In this document: positions 40,939 to 49,577 of the stretch, piece by piece
Layout of the letters: every line of letters begins with the position of its first letter
Position numbering within the stretch: position 1 is the first letter of the stretch
The notes under the pieces: model-generated
What the model was told of the DNA's origin: nothing
Seen by the model: only the letters and a program-made list of their open reading frames with translations
Database searches by the model: none
Position numbers and translations under genes: made by a program
NCBI GenBank assembly: GCA_039555135.1
Contig: CP114179.1
Coordinates: 3,720,001-3,784,000, forward strand
DNA: 64,000 nt
Direction: 5' to 3'
From: Phycisphaeraceae bacterium D3-23
GTDB taxonomy: Bacteria; Planctomycetota; Phycisphaerae; Phycisphaerales; Phycisphaeraceae

Positions 40939-41793
40939 ATGCTTACCGACACCACAACCCGGCGCATCCTGATTGCTTTGGGAGTGGTGTTTGTGCTCAA
41001 CAGCCAGCTCAATACCCGGCACATCAAGTGGGTCGGCACGGTGCCCAACGCGATCGTCAAGACGCTCGCCAACCCGCCCGCGTCGCTGATGCGGAGCGCC
41101 GCGACCCTAGTCAAGGGCCGGCCCGCCGAACCGACACACGTGGATGAGGCCCAGGGGCTCGAGGAACGCAACCGGAGCTACGCGCTCGCGGTGCTCGAAA
41201 ACCGCCGATTGTCCGAGGAAAACGCCGAGCTGCGCCGGCAGCTCAGCGCCTACCAGGCCGCCGCGGCCGTGCGGGGCAGCGAGACGATCCGCCTGATCGA
41301 GGCGCACGTCGCGGACAGCAACCCCAGCCGGTCCAACCCGACGATCGAGCTCGACAAGGGCTCGCGGGCCGGCGTGCAGCAGGGCAACCCCGTGATCGTC
41401 GTCGCCGATCTTGTTGGTTTCGTATCGAGTGATGTCGGCACGCTGCGTTCGTCGGTCCAACTGGTGACGATGCCCAAGGCCCGCTACCAGGTGCGCCTGC
41501 TCGCGCCCGAGGCGAGTGTGCAGCCCGACGACGAGCCGGTCTACGTCTACACCGACGCGACAGGCGAGTTTTTCTACTGCGACCTGCCCGACGGCCAGCA
41601 CGATGTCCGCGTCGGCGATATCGCGTCCATGGCCGACGACCTCTACCACCAGGCCTACGGCTACATCCTGGGCGAGGTCACCGAAGTCAACGACGACCAC
41701 CCCGACGACCCGCTCGCGCTCGACCGCATCATCATCCGGCCGTCGGTGCAGTTCGGCCGGTTGCGCGACGTCATGATCCAGGTGCAGGAGTAG
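40939..41793 (+). CDS. mreC: Rod shape-determining protein MreC
   Basis: MreC is the periplasmic partner of MreB and MreD in the elongasome. Starting at ATG 40939 (MLTDTTTRRILIALGVVFVL) gives 284 aa. It has an N-terminal membrane anchor, a coiled coil (about 75-105; AVLENRRLSEENAELRRQLS) and a two-part beta domain (VADSNPSRSNPTIELDKGSR; AGVQQGNPVIVVADLVGFVS) that matches MreC. The sequence is diverged, so part of the confidence comes from its place between mreB and mreD. Confidence 0.82.
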   Translation: MLTDTTTRRILIALGVVFVLNSQLNTRHIKWVGTVPNAIVKTLANPPASLMRSAATLVKGRPAEPTHVDEAQGLEERNRSYALAVLENRRLSEENAELRRQLSAYQAAAAVRGSETIRLIEAHVADSNPSRSNPTIELDKGSRAGVQQGNPVIVVADLVGFVSSDVGTLRSSVQLVTMPKARYQVRLLAPEASVQPDDEPVYVYTDATGEFFYCDLPDGQHDVRVGDIASMADDLYHQAYGYILGEVTEVNDDHPDDPLALDRIIIRPSVQFGRLRDVMIQVQE

Positions 41794-41802
41794 CGTGACG
41801 CG

Positions 41803-42360
41803 ATGAACTGGCTGATCTTCACACTCATCGCATACGGCACGTACGTCCTGCAGGCCGGGCTCGCGCCGGTATGGACGCTGGGCACGCGCACCGAGCCCCG
41901 GCTGCTGCTGATCCTGCTCGTCTACATCGCGATGCAGGCCTCACCGACGACCGTGGCCTTCGCGGCGCTCGTGCTGGGCGCGCTGCACGATATCCGCCAG
42001 ACCAGCGTGCAGGGGCTCATCGGCCCGTGGGCGCTGGGCTACCTCGCGGCCGGCTACGTCCTGCTCCAACTCCGCAACCTGCTTTTCCGCGACTCGGTGT
42101 TTACGATCGCGATCATGTCGCTCGTCGCCGGCGTCTTCGCCTACCTCGTCTCGACCGCGCTCTACGCGCTGCGCGGTGTGTCGTTTTTGCTGGGCCAACC
42201 CGTCGCCGAGTTCTCCGCCGCCAACGCGATGTTCCAGGGGTTCTTCGACCTGCTCTACACGGCCGTCATCGCGATGCCCGTCGGCTACCTGCTGATCAAG
42301 TCGCACGCGGCCTGGAGCTTCCAAGGCGCAAACTTCCACGGCGTCAGCCGATCGCGGTAG
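41803..42360 (+). CDS. mreD: Rod shape-determining protein MreD
   Basis: A 185-aa membrane protein with five predicted helices (MNWLIFTLIAYGTYVLQAGL; PRLLLILLVYIAMQASPTTV; FTIAIMSLVAGVFAYLVSTA; GFFDLLYTAVIAMPVGYLLI). The pattern and position directly after mreC fit MreD, the membrane partner of the elongasome. Sequence identity in this family is always low. A 108-bp palindrome follows 33 bp after the stop. Confidence 0.78.
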   Translation: MNWLIFTLIAYGTYVLQAGLAPVWTLGTRTEPRLLLILLVYIAMQASPTTVAFAALVLGALHDIRQTSVQGLIGPWALGYLAAGYVLLQLRNLLFRDSVFTIAIMSLVAGVFAYLVSTALYALRGVSFLLGQPVAEFSAANAMFQGFFDLLYTAVIAMPVGYLLIKSHAAWSFQGANFHGVSRSR

Positions 42361-42392
42361 CGCGCATCACAATCAGAACGCGCGCGTCCTCG

Positions 42393-42500
42393 GGTGCCAC
42401 ACAACTGGCCTGTCTGCAGGCCTGCTGTGTGCCGTCATGGAATAAAGTCGTTCGCCACCCGCACACAGCAGCCCTCCGAGCAGGGCAGTTGTGTGGCACC
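42393..42500. repeat. 108-bp palindromic repeat between mreD and galE
   Basis: GGTGCCACACAACTG (42393-42407) pairs with CAGTTGTGTGGCACC (42486-42500) perfectly over 15 bp, and inside them CTGCTGTGTGC (42422-42432) pairs with GCACACAGCAG (42461-42471). The element lies between two converging genes. Such TGATQLxC-encoding palindromes appear in many spurious planctomycete ORFs (pattern as I know it). Confidence 0.85.
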
Positions 42501-42511
42501 GGTGGCACCTG

Positions 42512-43524
42512 CTACGCGCCGTACCCATCCGGATGATCCTTGAACCACCCCCACGCGTCCTGCACCATCTGCGTGATGTCGGTGCGTTTGGCCTCCCAGC
42601 CCAGCTCGTTCTTGATCTTGGACGGGTCGGCGTAGAGGGCGGGGGGGTCGCCCGCGCGGCGCGGGCCGACCTCGGCGGGGATCGCGTGGCCCGTGACCTT
42701 GCGGCCGGCCTCGACGATCTGCATCACCGTCGTGCCCTGGCCCGTCCCGAGGTTGTAGAACCGCTGGTCGCCATCCCCGAGTGCGGCGAGCACCGTGACG
42801 TGCGCATCGACCAGGTCCTCGACGTGGATGTAGTCGCGGATGCACGTGCCGTCGGGCGTGTCGTAGTCGCCGCCGAAGATGTTGATCTTCTCGACCTTGC
42901 CCAGCGCGCGCAGTTGAGGACGACGGGGATGATGTGGGTCTCGGGCGTGTGGTCTTCGCCGATCGTGCCCGTGGGGTCGGAGCCCGCGACGTTGAAGTAG
43001 CGCAGCGCCGCGAAGCCGAAGCCGGCGTTCGCTGTGGCGTTATCCATCAGCGCCCGCTCGGTCATGAGTTTCGACCAGCCGTAGGGGTTGATCGGGTTCT
43101 GCGGGAGCGTCTCGCTGATGGGCATCTGGTCCTGCGTCGGCTCGCCATACGTGGCGCAGGTCGAGCTGAAGACGATGCGATTGACACCCGCCCGGCCCAT
43201 CGCGGCGAGCAGCGAGACCGACCCGGCCGTGTTGTTGTCGTAATACCGCAGCGGCTCGTTGACCGACTCGCCGACATACGCCAGCGCCGCGAAGTGGATC
43301 ACGGCCTCGATGCTGTGCTTCTTCAACACCGCCTCGACCGCGTCGGTGTCGCGCAGGTCGACGACTTCGAGCGTCGCCTTGCCGCCGCCCGCCGCCTCGA
43401 CGGCTTCGCGGTGGCCCCGGTCGAGATTGTCGAGCACGGTGACGTGGTGCCCGTCGGTGACGAGGCGTTTGACGCAGTGCGAGCCGATGTAGCCCGCGCC
43501 GCCGGTGACGAGGATGTTTTGCAT
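42512..43524 (-). pseudogene. galE: UDP-glucose 4-epimerase gene with an apparent frameshift
   Basis: GalE interconverts UDP-glucose and UDP-galactose for surface polysaccharides. From ATG 43524 the protein is a clear GalE: Rossmann motif MQNILVTGGAGYIGSHCVKR, the Ser and Tyr-Lys active site (FSSTCATYGEPTQ; NPYGWSKLMTERAL), FAALRYFNVAGSDPTGTIG. After HIIPVVLNCA the frame breaks, and the remainder, LGKVEKINIFGGDYDTPDGT through the stop at 42512 (YNLGTGQGTTVMQIVEAGRK), is in another frame. The break is in GCGCGCGC (42904-42911); removing one CG unit restores about 336 codons. Either the gene decayed very recently or this is a sequencing error. Confidence 0.85.
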
Positions 43525-43542
43525 AGGTCGCCGTGTCCAGAG

Positions 43543-44679
43543 TTATGGCTTCTCGGTCCGGCCTTGCAGCCGATCGATCAGCAGTGTCGCGCTAAGCCCC
43601 AAAACAATCAAACCCAGTGCGCCGCCGATTTGCGGCGCGGTCGGGGCGAAGTAGGCCGTGGGCAGGTCCTCGGCGTCGATCGGCTCGCCGCTGTCGGCGT
43701 ACACCCACCGGCCGAGCATCTGCGCAGTCATCGGGTTCCCTACAGAATCGTCTTCGACCCGCATGACCGCCTGCCCCTTGACGAGCTGACCCTCGACGGG
43801 TGTCGCGGTTTGTTGGAAGGGCCAGAGCCCGACCACCGCGCCGACGAGGAGGCCGAGCAGTACGCCCAGCGTCGCTTTTTCGTAGTGCTGGAGCAGCCAG
43901 CGCAGCAGGTTGCTGACACCGACGACACCGACGAGCACACCGAGCCCGACCGGCAGGACCACGGCCATGCCGACGTCGAGGATGACTGCGGTATCCTTGG
44001 CCTTGAGCCCGTCCTTGAACGCATCGACCCCCGCCAGGATCGGCACGTACACGCCCAGCACCAGCAGCAGGTACCCGCCGCTGACCCCGGGCAGGATCAT
44101 CGCGGACGCCCCGGCGATGCCCGCGAGGAAGAGGAAAACAAATCCGTCACGCTGCGTGTCACCCGCCGCGCCGGAGGACTGGAACAGCGCGAGCGCGGCC
44201 ATCGCGATGAAGCCCACGGCGGCGCCGACCCAGACCACGCGCCCGACGCGCGAGTCGGCGAGATGATTTGCGCTTGACGTACGGATCAGCCGCCAGACGA
44301 CGGGGACGCCGCCCAGGGTCAGGCCGATGAACAAGCTGTACATGACCCAGCGGTGCTCGACGACCAGCCCTTTGACGGTCCCGGCCAGCAGCAGGATCGC
44401 GAGCGCCGCGGCAACGACGACGCTGCCGAGCACGACGAGCGAATGCTTCTTGAACTTGAAGGTAGTGACCTCGCCGATCGCCGCGATGAAGTGCGGGTAG
44501 ACGCCCGCCGCGAGGAGCATCGTGCCGCCGCTGATCCCGGGCACCAGGTTGGCCAGCCCCATGAGCACGCCGCCCAACCCGCCCCGCACCGCCAGCGCGG
44601 GCAGGGGGTCGGCCGAAGCACCGCTGGGCTCAATGGCTTGCGGCGGTGCTTTATCGGATTCACAAGACGCGTCACTCAT
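43543..44679 (-). CDS. popT: DUF368 undecaprenyl phosphate translocase PopT
   Basis: A 378-aa polytopic membrane protein of the DUF368 family, shown in other bacteria (PopT) to return undecaprenyl phosphate across the membrane for envelope synthesis. I start at ATG 44679 (MSDASCESDKAPPQAIEPSG); the open frame upstream overlaps the symporter gene and is a shadow. The family signature appears twice: GLANLVPGISGGTMLLAAGV and GASAMILPGVSGGYLLLVLG, inverted-repeat halves each with PGxSGG. A loop of about 60 residues before the last helix is acidic. It lies 18 bp upstream of galE on the same strand. Confidence 0.88.
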   Translation of the reverse strand: MSDASCESDKAPPQAIEPSGASADPLPALAVRGGLGGVLMGLANLVPGISGGTMLLAAGVYPHFIAAIGEVTTFKFKKHSLVVLGSVVVAAALAILLLAGTVKGLVVEHRWVMYSLFIGLTLGGVPVVWRLIRTSSANHLADSRVGRVVWVGAAVGFIAMAALALFQSSGAAGDTQRDGFVFLFLAGIAGASAMILPGVSGGYLLLVLGVYVPILAGVDAFKDGLKAKDTAVILDVGMAVVLPVGLGVLVGVVGVSNLLRWLLQHYEKATLGVLLGLLVGAVVGLWPFQQTATPVEGQLVKGQAVMRVEDDSVGNPMTAQMLGRWVYADSGEPIDAEDLPTAYFAPTAPQIGGALGLIVLGLSATLLIDRLQGRTEKP

Positions 44680-44711
44680 GCCCGTTCTATCGGCCAGCGG
44701 CCAAGGCGGAA

Positions 44712-47117
44712 TCAGATATCCGCGCCGGTCGTGTCGGGCCCGGTGTGCGGGCCGTCGAAGCCGCCGGCCTTCTGCTTGGCCCAGTAGTCCTTGACCTTCT
44801 GCTTGACGACCTTCGCGAGGATCACGCCGCCGATGATGTTGGGCAGCGCCATGCTCAGCAGCATGACATCCGAGAAGTCGAGCACGGGGCCCAGCGCGGC
44901 GACCGCGCCGATGAAGACACAGGCGACAAACATCAGCCGGAACACGAGCACACTCTTGAGCCCGAACAGGTAGCCCCACGCACGTTCGCCGTAGTAGCAC
45001 CACGAGATCATGGTCGAGAAGGCGAAGAGCATGATGCTGATCGCCAGGACGTAGGGGAACCAGCCCGAGAGCGCGCCGACGGACTTGAACGCGAGCAGGG
45101 TCACGGCCGCGCCTTCGCTCGAACTGCCGGCGAACTGCGGGGCGATGTAGGCGTTGGTGATGAGCACCGTCATGCCCGTCAGGAAGCAGATGACGATCGT
45201 GTCGATGAACGGTTCGAGCGAGGCGACAAAGCCCTCGCGGACGGGCTCGGCGGTCTGCGCGGCCGAGTGGGCGATGGCCGAAGAGCCAAGCCCGGCTTCG
45301 CTGGAGAAGGCGGCGCGTTGGAAGCCGACCATCATCGCGCCCAGCAGCCCGCCGAAGATCGACTTGCCGGCGAAGGCCTCGCTCATCACCAGCCCGATGA
45401 GGTCGGGCAGCATGCCGATGTTGAGGAGGATGACGGTCAGGCAGCCGCCGACATAGAGCACGCACATGGCGGGGACGATCTTGGAGGTCGCCGCGCCGAT
45501 GCGGGTGATGCCGCCGATGACGACGAGCGCGACGACGGCCGAGAGGAGGATGCCGTAGCCGATGGCGAAGCGTTTTTCCTGCGCAGCGCGGCGGTCGCGG
45601 TCCTGCTTGACGGGGTTGACGATGCCCTCGGCCGCAACGAGTTCTTCGTTGCCGATCAGGATCGCGACCTGCTCGGCGGTGATCGTTTCGCGGGCGACGC
45701 CGGCGAGCGCGGCGCTGCGCTCGGCGTCGGTCAAATCGTCGTCGGCCAGCGCGGCCTCCTCGGCGTTGAGCCGGACGAGCTGCGCGTCGGTCAGGTTTTG
45801 GCGGATCGCCTGGGTCGAGAGCGACTTGCGGGCCTCGACCACGCGGAGGTGCGTCTCGATCGCGCCCAGGTCGACCACCTGCATCAGCACCGCCCGGTCG
45901 GCCTTGGCGATCGCGTCCGCCTGTGAAAGCCCCTGGTAGTCGGGGTTTTTGAGGATCAGCCGGCCCACGCGGTCGCTTGCCGCATACCCGCGCAGCTCGT
46001 CGTCGCTCATCGCGGTGGCCGCGGCGAGTGCGACGGAGTCCTCGGCCACGAAGGTCTCGTAGAAGCCCTCGAACGACTGGTTGGACTGGAACATATTGCC
46101 CCCGCCCAAAGACGCGGCCATACAGAACACGGCGAAGACGATGGCGAGCACCTTGCCCAGCCCCGCGAGCGAGGGGGCGTGCTTGGCGATGCCGTCGCGG
46201 AGGTAGTACATCGGCCCGCCGGAGATCGAGCCGTCGGCGTTGGTCGTGCGGAAGGCCTGGGCGAGGGTGGACTCGTGGAACTTCGCGCTCATGCCGAAGA
46301 ACCCGAGGAACATCATCCAGAACAGTGCGCCGGGCCCGCCGGTGACCATGGCGATCGCGACGCCGGCGATATTGCCCAGCCCGACCGTCGCGGACAGCGC
46401 GCTGGTCAGTGCGCGGAAGGGCGGGATGTCGCCCGGGTCGCTCGCGTCGGTGTACTTGCCGCGCACGACATCGACCGAGTGCTTGAACCCGGCGAAGACG
46501 ATCCCGCGGTGCCAGAAGGTAAAGAACACCGCGCCCAGCCCGAGGAAGACGACGAGGAAGGGCATCGCCGGGCCCTCCATCTCGGGGTCGCCCTGCTTGG
46601 TTTCGAGCCCGCCATCGGCGCCGATGCGTTGCACGGTAGCGCCGGCGGGCATCTCGATCAGCACCGGCTCGCCGCGCGCCGAGAAGACAAGCTTGCCGTC
46701 GCCGTCGAGCCGCTGGACCATGGTGTTGGCGGTGAGGTCTTCGGTAACGGGTTCCTGGGTGTAGACGACGTTGCCTTCGAGGTCGAGTTTCTCGTACTTG
46801 AGCCCGCCGAAGGAGAGGTCGAAGAGCAGGTATTTGAAGGCGACGCCGTTGATCGCGCCCAGCGTGCCGTTGAACATGTCGGCGATAGAGGCGGACGATT
46901 CGTCGGGCGGGGCGGCGGCGAACTGGGGGCTGAATCCTGTGGCGACGGCAGTTTCGGGTGCCCGTGCGGGTTCATCGCCCACGCGGCCGGCACTGTCTTG
47001 TGCGTTGAGTGAGGCGGGCAGTGCGAAGAGCACGAGGAGCAGGGCGAGCGTGGCAGGCAGCGCCCCTCGACGGACGGCACGCTGGGGCGACGGGGCTTGG
47101 GGTCGGGCTTCGGTCAT
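44712..47117 (-). CDS. AGCS-family sodium:amino acid symporter with a large inserted domain
   Basis: The AGCS family (alanine or glycine:cation symporters) imports small amino acids with sodium; members are usually 450-550 aa, this one is 801. A signal-like segment (LPATLALLLVLFALPASLNA) and a periplasmic stretch of about 150 residues come first. The transporter core is clear: LTSALSATVGLGNIAGVAIA, FWMMFLGFFGMSAKFHESTL, SGGPMYYLRDGIAKH, then FSSEAGLGSSAIAHSAAQTA and FAFSTMISWCYYGERAWGYL. Between QSNQSFEGFYETF and EKRFAIGYGILLS there are about 170 soluble residues rich in Ala, Asp and Glu, an insertion I do not recognise. Confidence 0.9.
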   Translation of the reverse strand: MTEARPQAPSPQRAVRRGALPATLALLLVLFALPASLNAQDSAGRVGDEPARAPETAVATGFSPQFAAAPPDESSASIADMFNGTLGAINGVAFKYLLFDLSFGGLKYEKLDLEGNVVYTQEPVTEDLTANTMVQRLDGDGKLVFSARGEPVLIEMPAGATVQRIGADGGLETKQGDPEMEGPAMPFLVVFLGLGAVFFTFWHRGIVFAGFKHSVDVVRGKYTDASDPGDIPPFRALTSALSATVGLGNIAGVAIAMVTGGPGALFWMMFLGFFGMSAKFHESTLAQAFRTTNADGSISGGPMYYLRDGIAKHAPSLAGLGKVLAIVFAVFCMAASLGGGNMFQSNQSFEGFYETFVAEDSVALAAATAMSDDELRGYAASDRVGRLILKNPDYQGLSQADAIAKADRAVLMQVVDLGAIETHLRVVEARKSLSTQAIRQNLTDAQLVRLNAEEAALADDDLTDAERSAALAGVARETITAEQVAILIGNEELVAAEGIVNPVKQDRDRRAAQEKRFAIGYGILLSAVVALVVIGGITRIGAATSKIVPAMCVLYVGGCLTVILLNIGMLPDLIGLVMSEAFAGKSIFGGLLGAMMVGFQRAAFSSEAGLGSSAIAHSAAQTAEPVREGFVASLEPFIDTIVICFLTGMTVLITNAYIAPQFAGSSSEGAAVTLLAFKSVGALSGWFPYVLAISIMLFAFSTMISWCYYGERAWGYLFGLKSVLVFRLMFVACVFIGAVAALGPVLDFSDVMLLSMALPNIIGGVILAKVVKQKVKDYWAKQKAGGFDGPHTGPDTTGADI

Positions 47118-47256
47118 GGTGCGGGGGTCCCTGGGGTCGAAGTGCGGCGGCGGGAGGGGGCGACTCGTAGAGATTCAGGCGGTTCGATCCGGGCCTTCCG
47201 CGGACTCAGGCCTCGGCGTGGGGCGTGTGAATCCGCGCGGCGGAGTGGTCGGTGTG

Positions 47257-47868
47257 TCAGTTGTCCGCGCGCACCAGCCGGGGGTAGCCGAGGCGGTCGG
47301 TGACGCGGGAGTTGAGCTGGCGTAGGAGCTGGTTGACTTTTTGTTCGTCGCGGCGGGCGGTGAAGCTGCCGGCGATGCGGGAGAGGCCGAGCAGGTCTTT
47401 GAAGCGTTCGCTGCGGTCGGCGAGGAGGAGGTCGGCCTGCCAGAGACTGCCATTGAGCTGCGAGCTGCCCGGCGTTTCGTCGAGGTACAAAAAGCCCGCG
47501 CCGCTGTAGACGCCGACCTCGCGATAAAAACCCGCCTCGGTCCGACGGTCGGCGAAGACGATGTACTGCACGGTCGCGTTGGTCGCGTCTTCGGACAGCG
47601 GGGTCTTGCCGGCCCGGGGGGTCCAGAACAGGCGGATCGCGGCGGCCTGGGTCGGCGCTTCCTCGGGGCCCGCGATGAGCACGACGGTCACGGCGTTTTC
47701 GCCGTCGAAGGCGTAGTAGGCCGTGTCGAAGTCGCCCTGCAGGCGCGAGCCCGCGTCGTCCCGGCTGGTGACGGCCAGCGCCGAGCCGCGGACCCCGACC
47801 GCCGAGCAGCCGACAAAGAGCGGCAGCGCAAGCAGGACGGCAAGGGCGGCAAGTGCGGGTCGTCTCAC
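47257..47868 (-). CDS. Lipoprotein of unknown function
   Basis: A 203-aa protein with a lipobox (LALPLFVGCSAV, Cys21). The body is beta-rich: FDTAYYAFDGENAVTVVLIA, IRLFWTPRAGKTPLSEDATN, VQYIVFADRRTEAGFYREVG, then a helical C-terminus (DEQKVNQLLRQLNSRVTDRL). I do not recognise the family. The start overlaps the stop of the amidohydrolase-like gene by 4 bp, so the two are co-transcribed. The 139 bp after it contain CTTCCGCGGACTCAG (47195-47209), a recurring motif. Confidence 0.75.
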   Translation of the reverse strand: MRRPALAALAVLLALPLFVGCSAVGVRGSALAVTSRDDAGSRLQGDFDTAYYAFDGENAVTVVLIAGPEEAPTQAAAIRLFWTPRAGKTPLSEDATNATVQYIVFADRRTEAGFYREVGVYSGAGFLYLDETPGSSQLNGSLWQADLLLADRSERFKDLLGLSRIAGSFTARRDEQKVNQLLRQLNSRVTDRLGYPRLVRADN

Positions 47869-48890
47869 GCCGACTCCTCTTGGGGTTGGGGCTCGTCGGT
47901 CGAGGGTTCTTCTTCACCCGCTTCATGGTCTGCGTTGGCTACTGCATCGGCGTCAGCGTCGAGGTCGGGTTCGGGCGGCGTCTGTGCCCGGCCGGCGATC
48001 ACTTCGTCGAGCCCGAGGGTCTTGATCGTGTCGCGCTCGACAATCGTGCGGAGTTGTTCGCGTGGGACGGAGGGAAGCTGCGTGCCCTGCGTCAGCGTGT
48101 TGACGGAGTAGATCGTCTTGATCGCCTGCTCGGGGGTGGTGTGCGGGTAGTTGCTGCCGAAGAGGACCTGGTCGATGGTGTCGAGCTGGTGCGCGGTGAG
48201 CAGGGCGTTGAAGAGCTGCCAAGGCCGGGCGACGAGGGCGGCGATGTCTGCGTAGACGGTGGGGTGCTTGGCCATGAGCGCGACGCACTCGTCGACCCAG
48301 GGCGCCCCGCAGCTGCCGAGGATAATCTTGAGTTGGGGGTACTCGCGTGCGACTTCGTCGAGCAGGACGGGCCGGGCAAACTCCATGCGTGTGTCGCGTG
48401 CGATGAGCGCGCCGGACTCGAAGAGGACGGGGACGCCTTGGTCCTGGCAGGCCTCGAAGAGCGCCATCGCACGGGTGTCGGTGGGGTGGAAGCCGGCGGC
48501 GGCGGGGCTGACGACGACGCCGACAAGGCCGAGCCCCAGCGCGTTGTCGAGCGACATGACCGGGTCGCGTGCCTTGGGGTCGATGCCGGCAAAGCCCAGC
48601 AGCTTGTCGGGGTCGCGCTCGACGTAGCCGGCGACCTGCTCGTGCGAGATGTGCCCGCCGAGTTCCTTGCTTTCAAAACCCAGCACAACCGCGCGGTCGA
48701 CAGGCCCCATCGCGGCGCGGTGGCCCTTGGGGTCGGCGGTGTGGTCGTCCCAGGCATCGACCCGCCTGCGACGCATCTGCGCAGCGACGGGCTTGCCGAG
48801 CTGGTCGATCGAGGTCCAAAGACGGGTATGCAGGTCAACGATCATGCGCGGGGTCGGGCTGGCGGTGTAGGGGGCCGACAAGTCATCCAT
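47865..48890 (-). CDS. Amidohydrolase-2-like protein with altered metal site
   Basis: A 341-aa protein of the amidohydrolase-2 (ACMSD-like) TIM-barrel family: MIVDLHTRLWTSIDQLGKPV, LGFAGIDPKARDPVMSLDNA, IILGSCGAPWVDECVALMAK and DQVLFGSNYPHTTPEQAIKT. Two expected metal or catalytic residues are changed: the HxH near the N-terminus reads His21-Thr-Arg23, and the Asp of the GSDxPH motif is Asn247 (GSNYPH). It may be catalytically dead or use other ligands. The C-terminal 40 residues are an acidic tail (DLDADADAVANADHEAGEEE). Its stop overlaps the lipoprotein ATG. Confidence 0.8.
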   Translation of the reverse strand: MDDLSAPYTASPTPRMIVDLHTRLWTSIDQLGKPVAAQMRRRRVDAWDDHTADPKGHRAAMGPVDRAVVLGFESKELGGHISHEQVAGYVERDPDKLLGFAGIDPKARDPVMSLDNALGLGLVGVVVSPAAAGFHPTDTRAMALFEACQDQGVPVLFESGALIARDTRMEFARPVLLDEVAREYPQLKIILGSCGAPWVDECVALMAKHPTVYADIAALVARPWQLFNALLTAHQLDTIDQVLFGSNYPHTTPEQAIKTIYSVNTLTQGTQLPSVPREQLRTIVERDTIKTLGLDEVIAGRAQTPPEPDLDADADAVANADHEAGEEEPSTDEPQPQEESA

Positions 48891-48934
48891 GACAATATCG
48901 CGATCGTAAGGTTTCTGAACCGTGAAGTGTCAGA

Positions 48935-49315
48935 CTAGTCAGCGTTCTGGGCTGAGTAATCTGCGGCGTTGAGCAGAGACGTGACCTGTTCGGGGTCGCT
49001 GGGCTTGATCTTCAGGATCCAGCCCGCGTCGTAGCAGTCTTCGTTGAGCATCGCGGGGTTGTCGATGACTTCCTGGTTGACTTCGACGACCTCGCCATCG
49101 ATCCCGACGTAGAGCTCGCTCGTGGCCTTGACGGATTCGACCTCGCCGAACGACTCGCCCTTGGCGATCTCGCCCGAGTCTTTCTCGACTTCGAGGTAGG
49201 TGATGTCGGTGAGCTCATCGACGGCGAACTTGCTGATGCCGACGAGCACATGGTCGCCGTCGGGCTTGTGCCACTCGTGGCTGGACAGGTAGTAGCGGTC
49301 TTCGGGTGCGGCCAT
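48935..49315 (-). CDS. gcvH: Glycine cleavage system H protein
   Basis: GcvH shuttles the methylamine group between the P, T and L proteins on a lipoyl arm. I start at ATG 49315 (MAAPEDRYYLSSHEWHKPDG); the longer frame is not supported. The 126-aa protein is of standard length, with the lipoylated lysine Lys63 in FGEVESVKATSELYVGIDGE and the usual NPAMLNEDCYDAGWILKIKP end. No gcvT or gcvP lies in the window, so it is a stand-alone copy. It heads a run of six minus-strand genes down to galE. Confidence 0.95.
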   Translation of the reverse strand: MAAPEDRYYLSSHEWHKPDGDHVLVGISKFAVDELTDITYLEVEKDSGEIAKGESFGEVESVKATSELYVGIDGEVVEVNQEVIDNPAMLNEDCYDAGWILKIKPSDPEQVTSLLNAADYSAQNAD

Positions 49316-49577
49316 CGACCATCCTCTCTTCGTGGGTGATTGCCGGCGATCCGGCGGTGTCCGTCCTTCGCCGGGCATGATAAGTCCGCAGCGAAGGCAG
49401 GACAACGCGCGGCCTCGGTGAGTACGATGCAGCACCGGCAAATTGCCTCTAACATTGGGGGCCCGGCGATGTTCGGCCCCCGACTGGCCGATACAACCCT
49501 GTGAGTACCCGGCCGATGCGCTTGCGCCGTCCGGTAACCATGGACTTGCCCGACCCAACCTCCCCGAGAAACAGGCC
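49316..49577. other. Divergent promoter region between gcvH and cysD
   Basis: 262 bp with no gene. A hairpin GGGGGC/GCCCCC (49457-49462 and 49476-49481) lies in the cysD leader, and TGATTGCCGGCGATCCGGCGGTG-like inverted segments lie near gcvH. I see no clear riboswitch fold, including glycine or SAM types, and no convincing promoter boxes. Confidence 0.4.

Noticed and set aside
43543-45465. A 640-codon minus-strand protein including DUF368
   Set aside because: The upstream part is antisense-free shadow of the symporter gene in another frame; DUF368 proper starts at ATG 44679.
49316-49577. Glycine or SAM riboswitch in the gcvH-cysD gap
   Set aside because: Only simple hairpins are visible; no recognisable conserved core.
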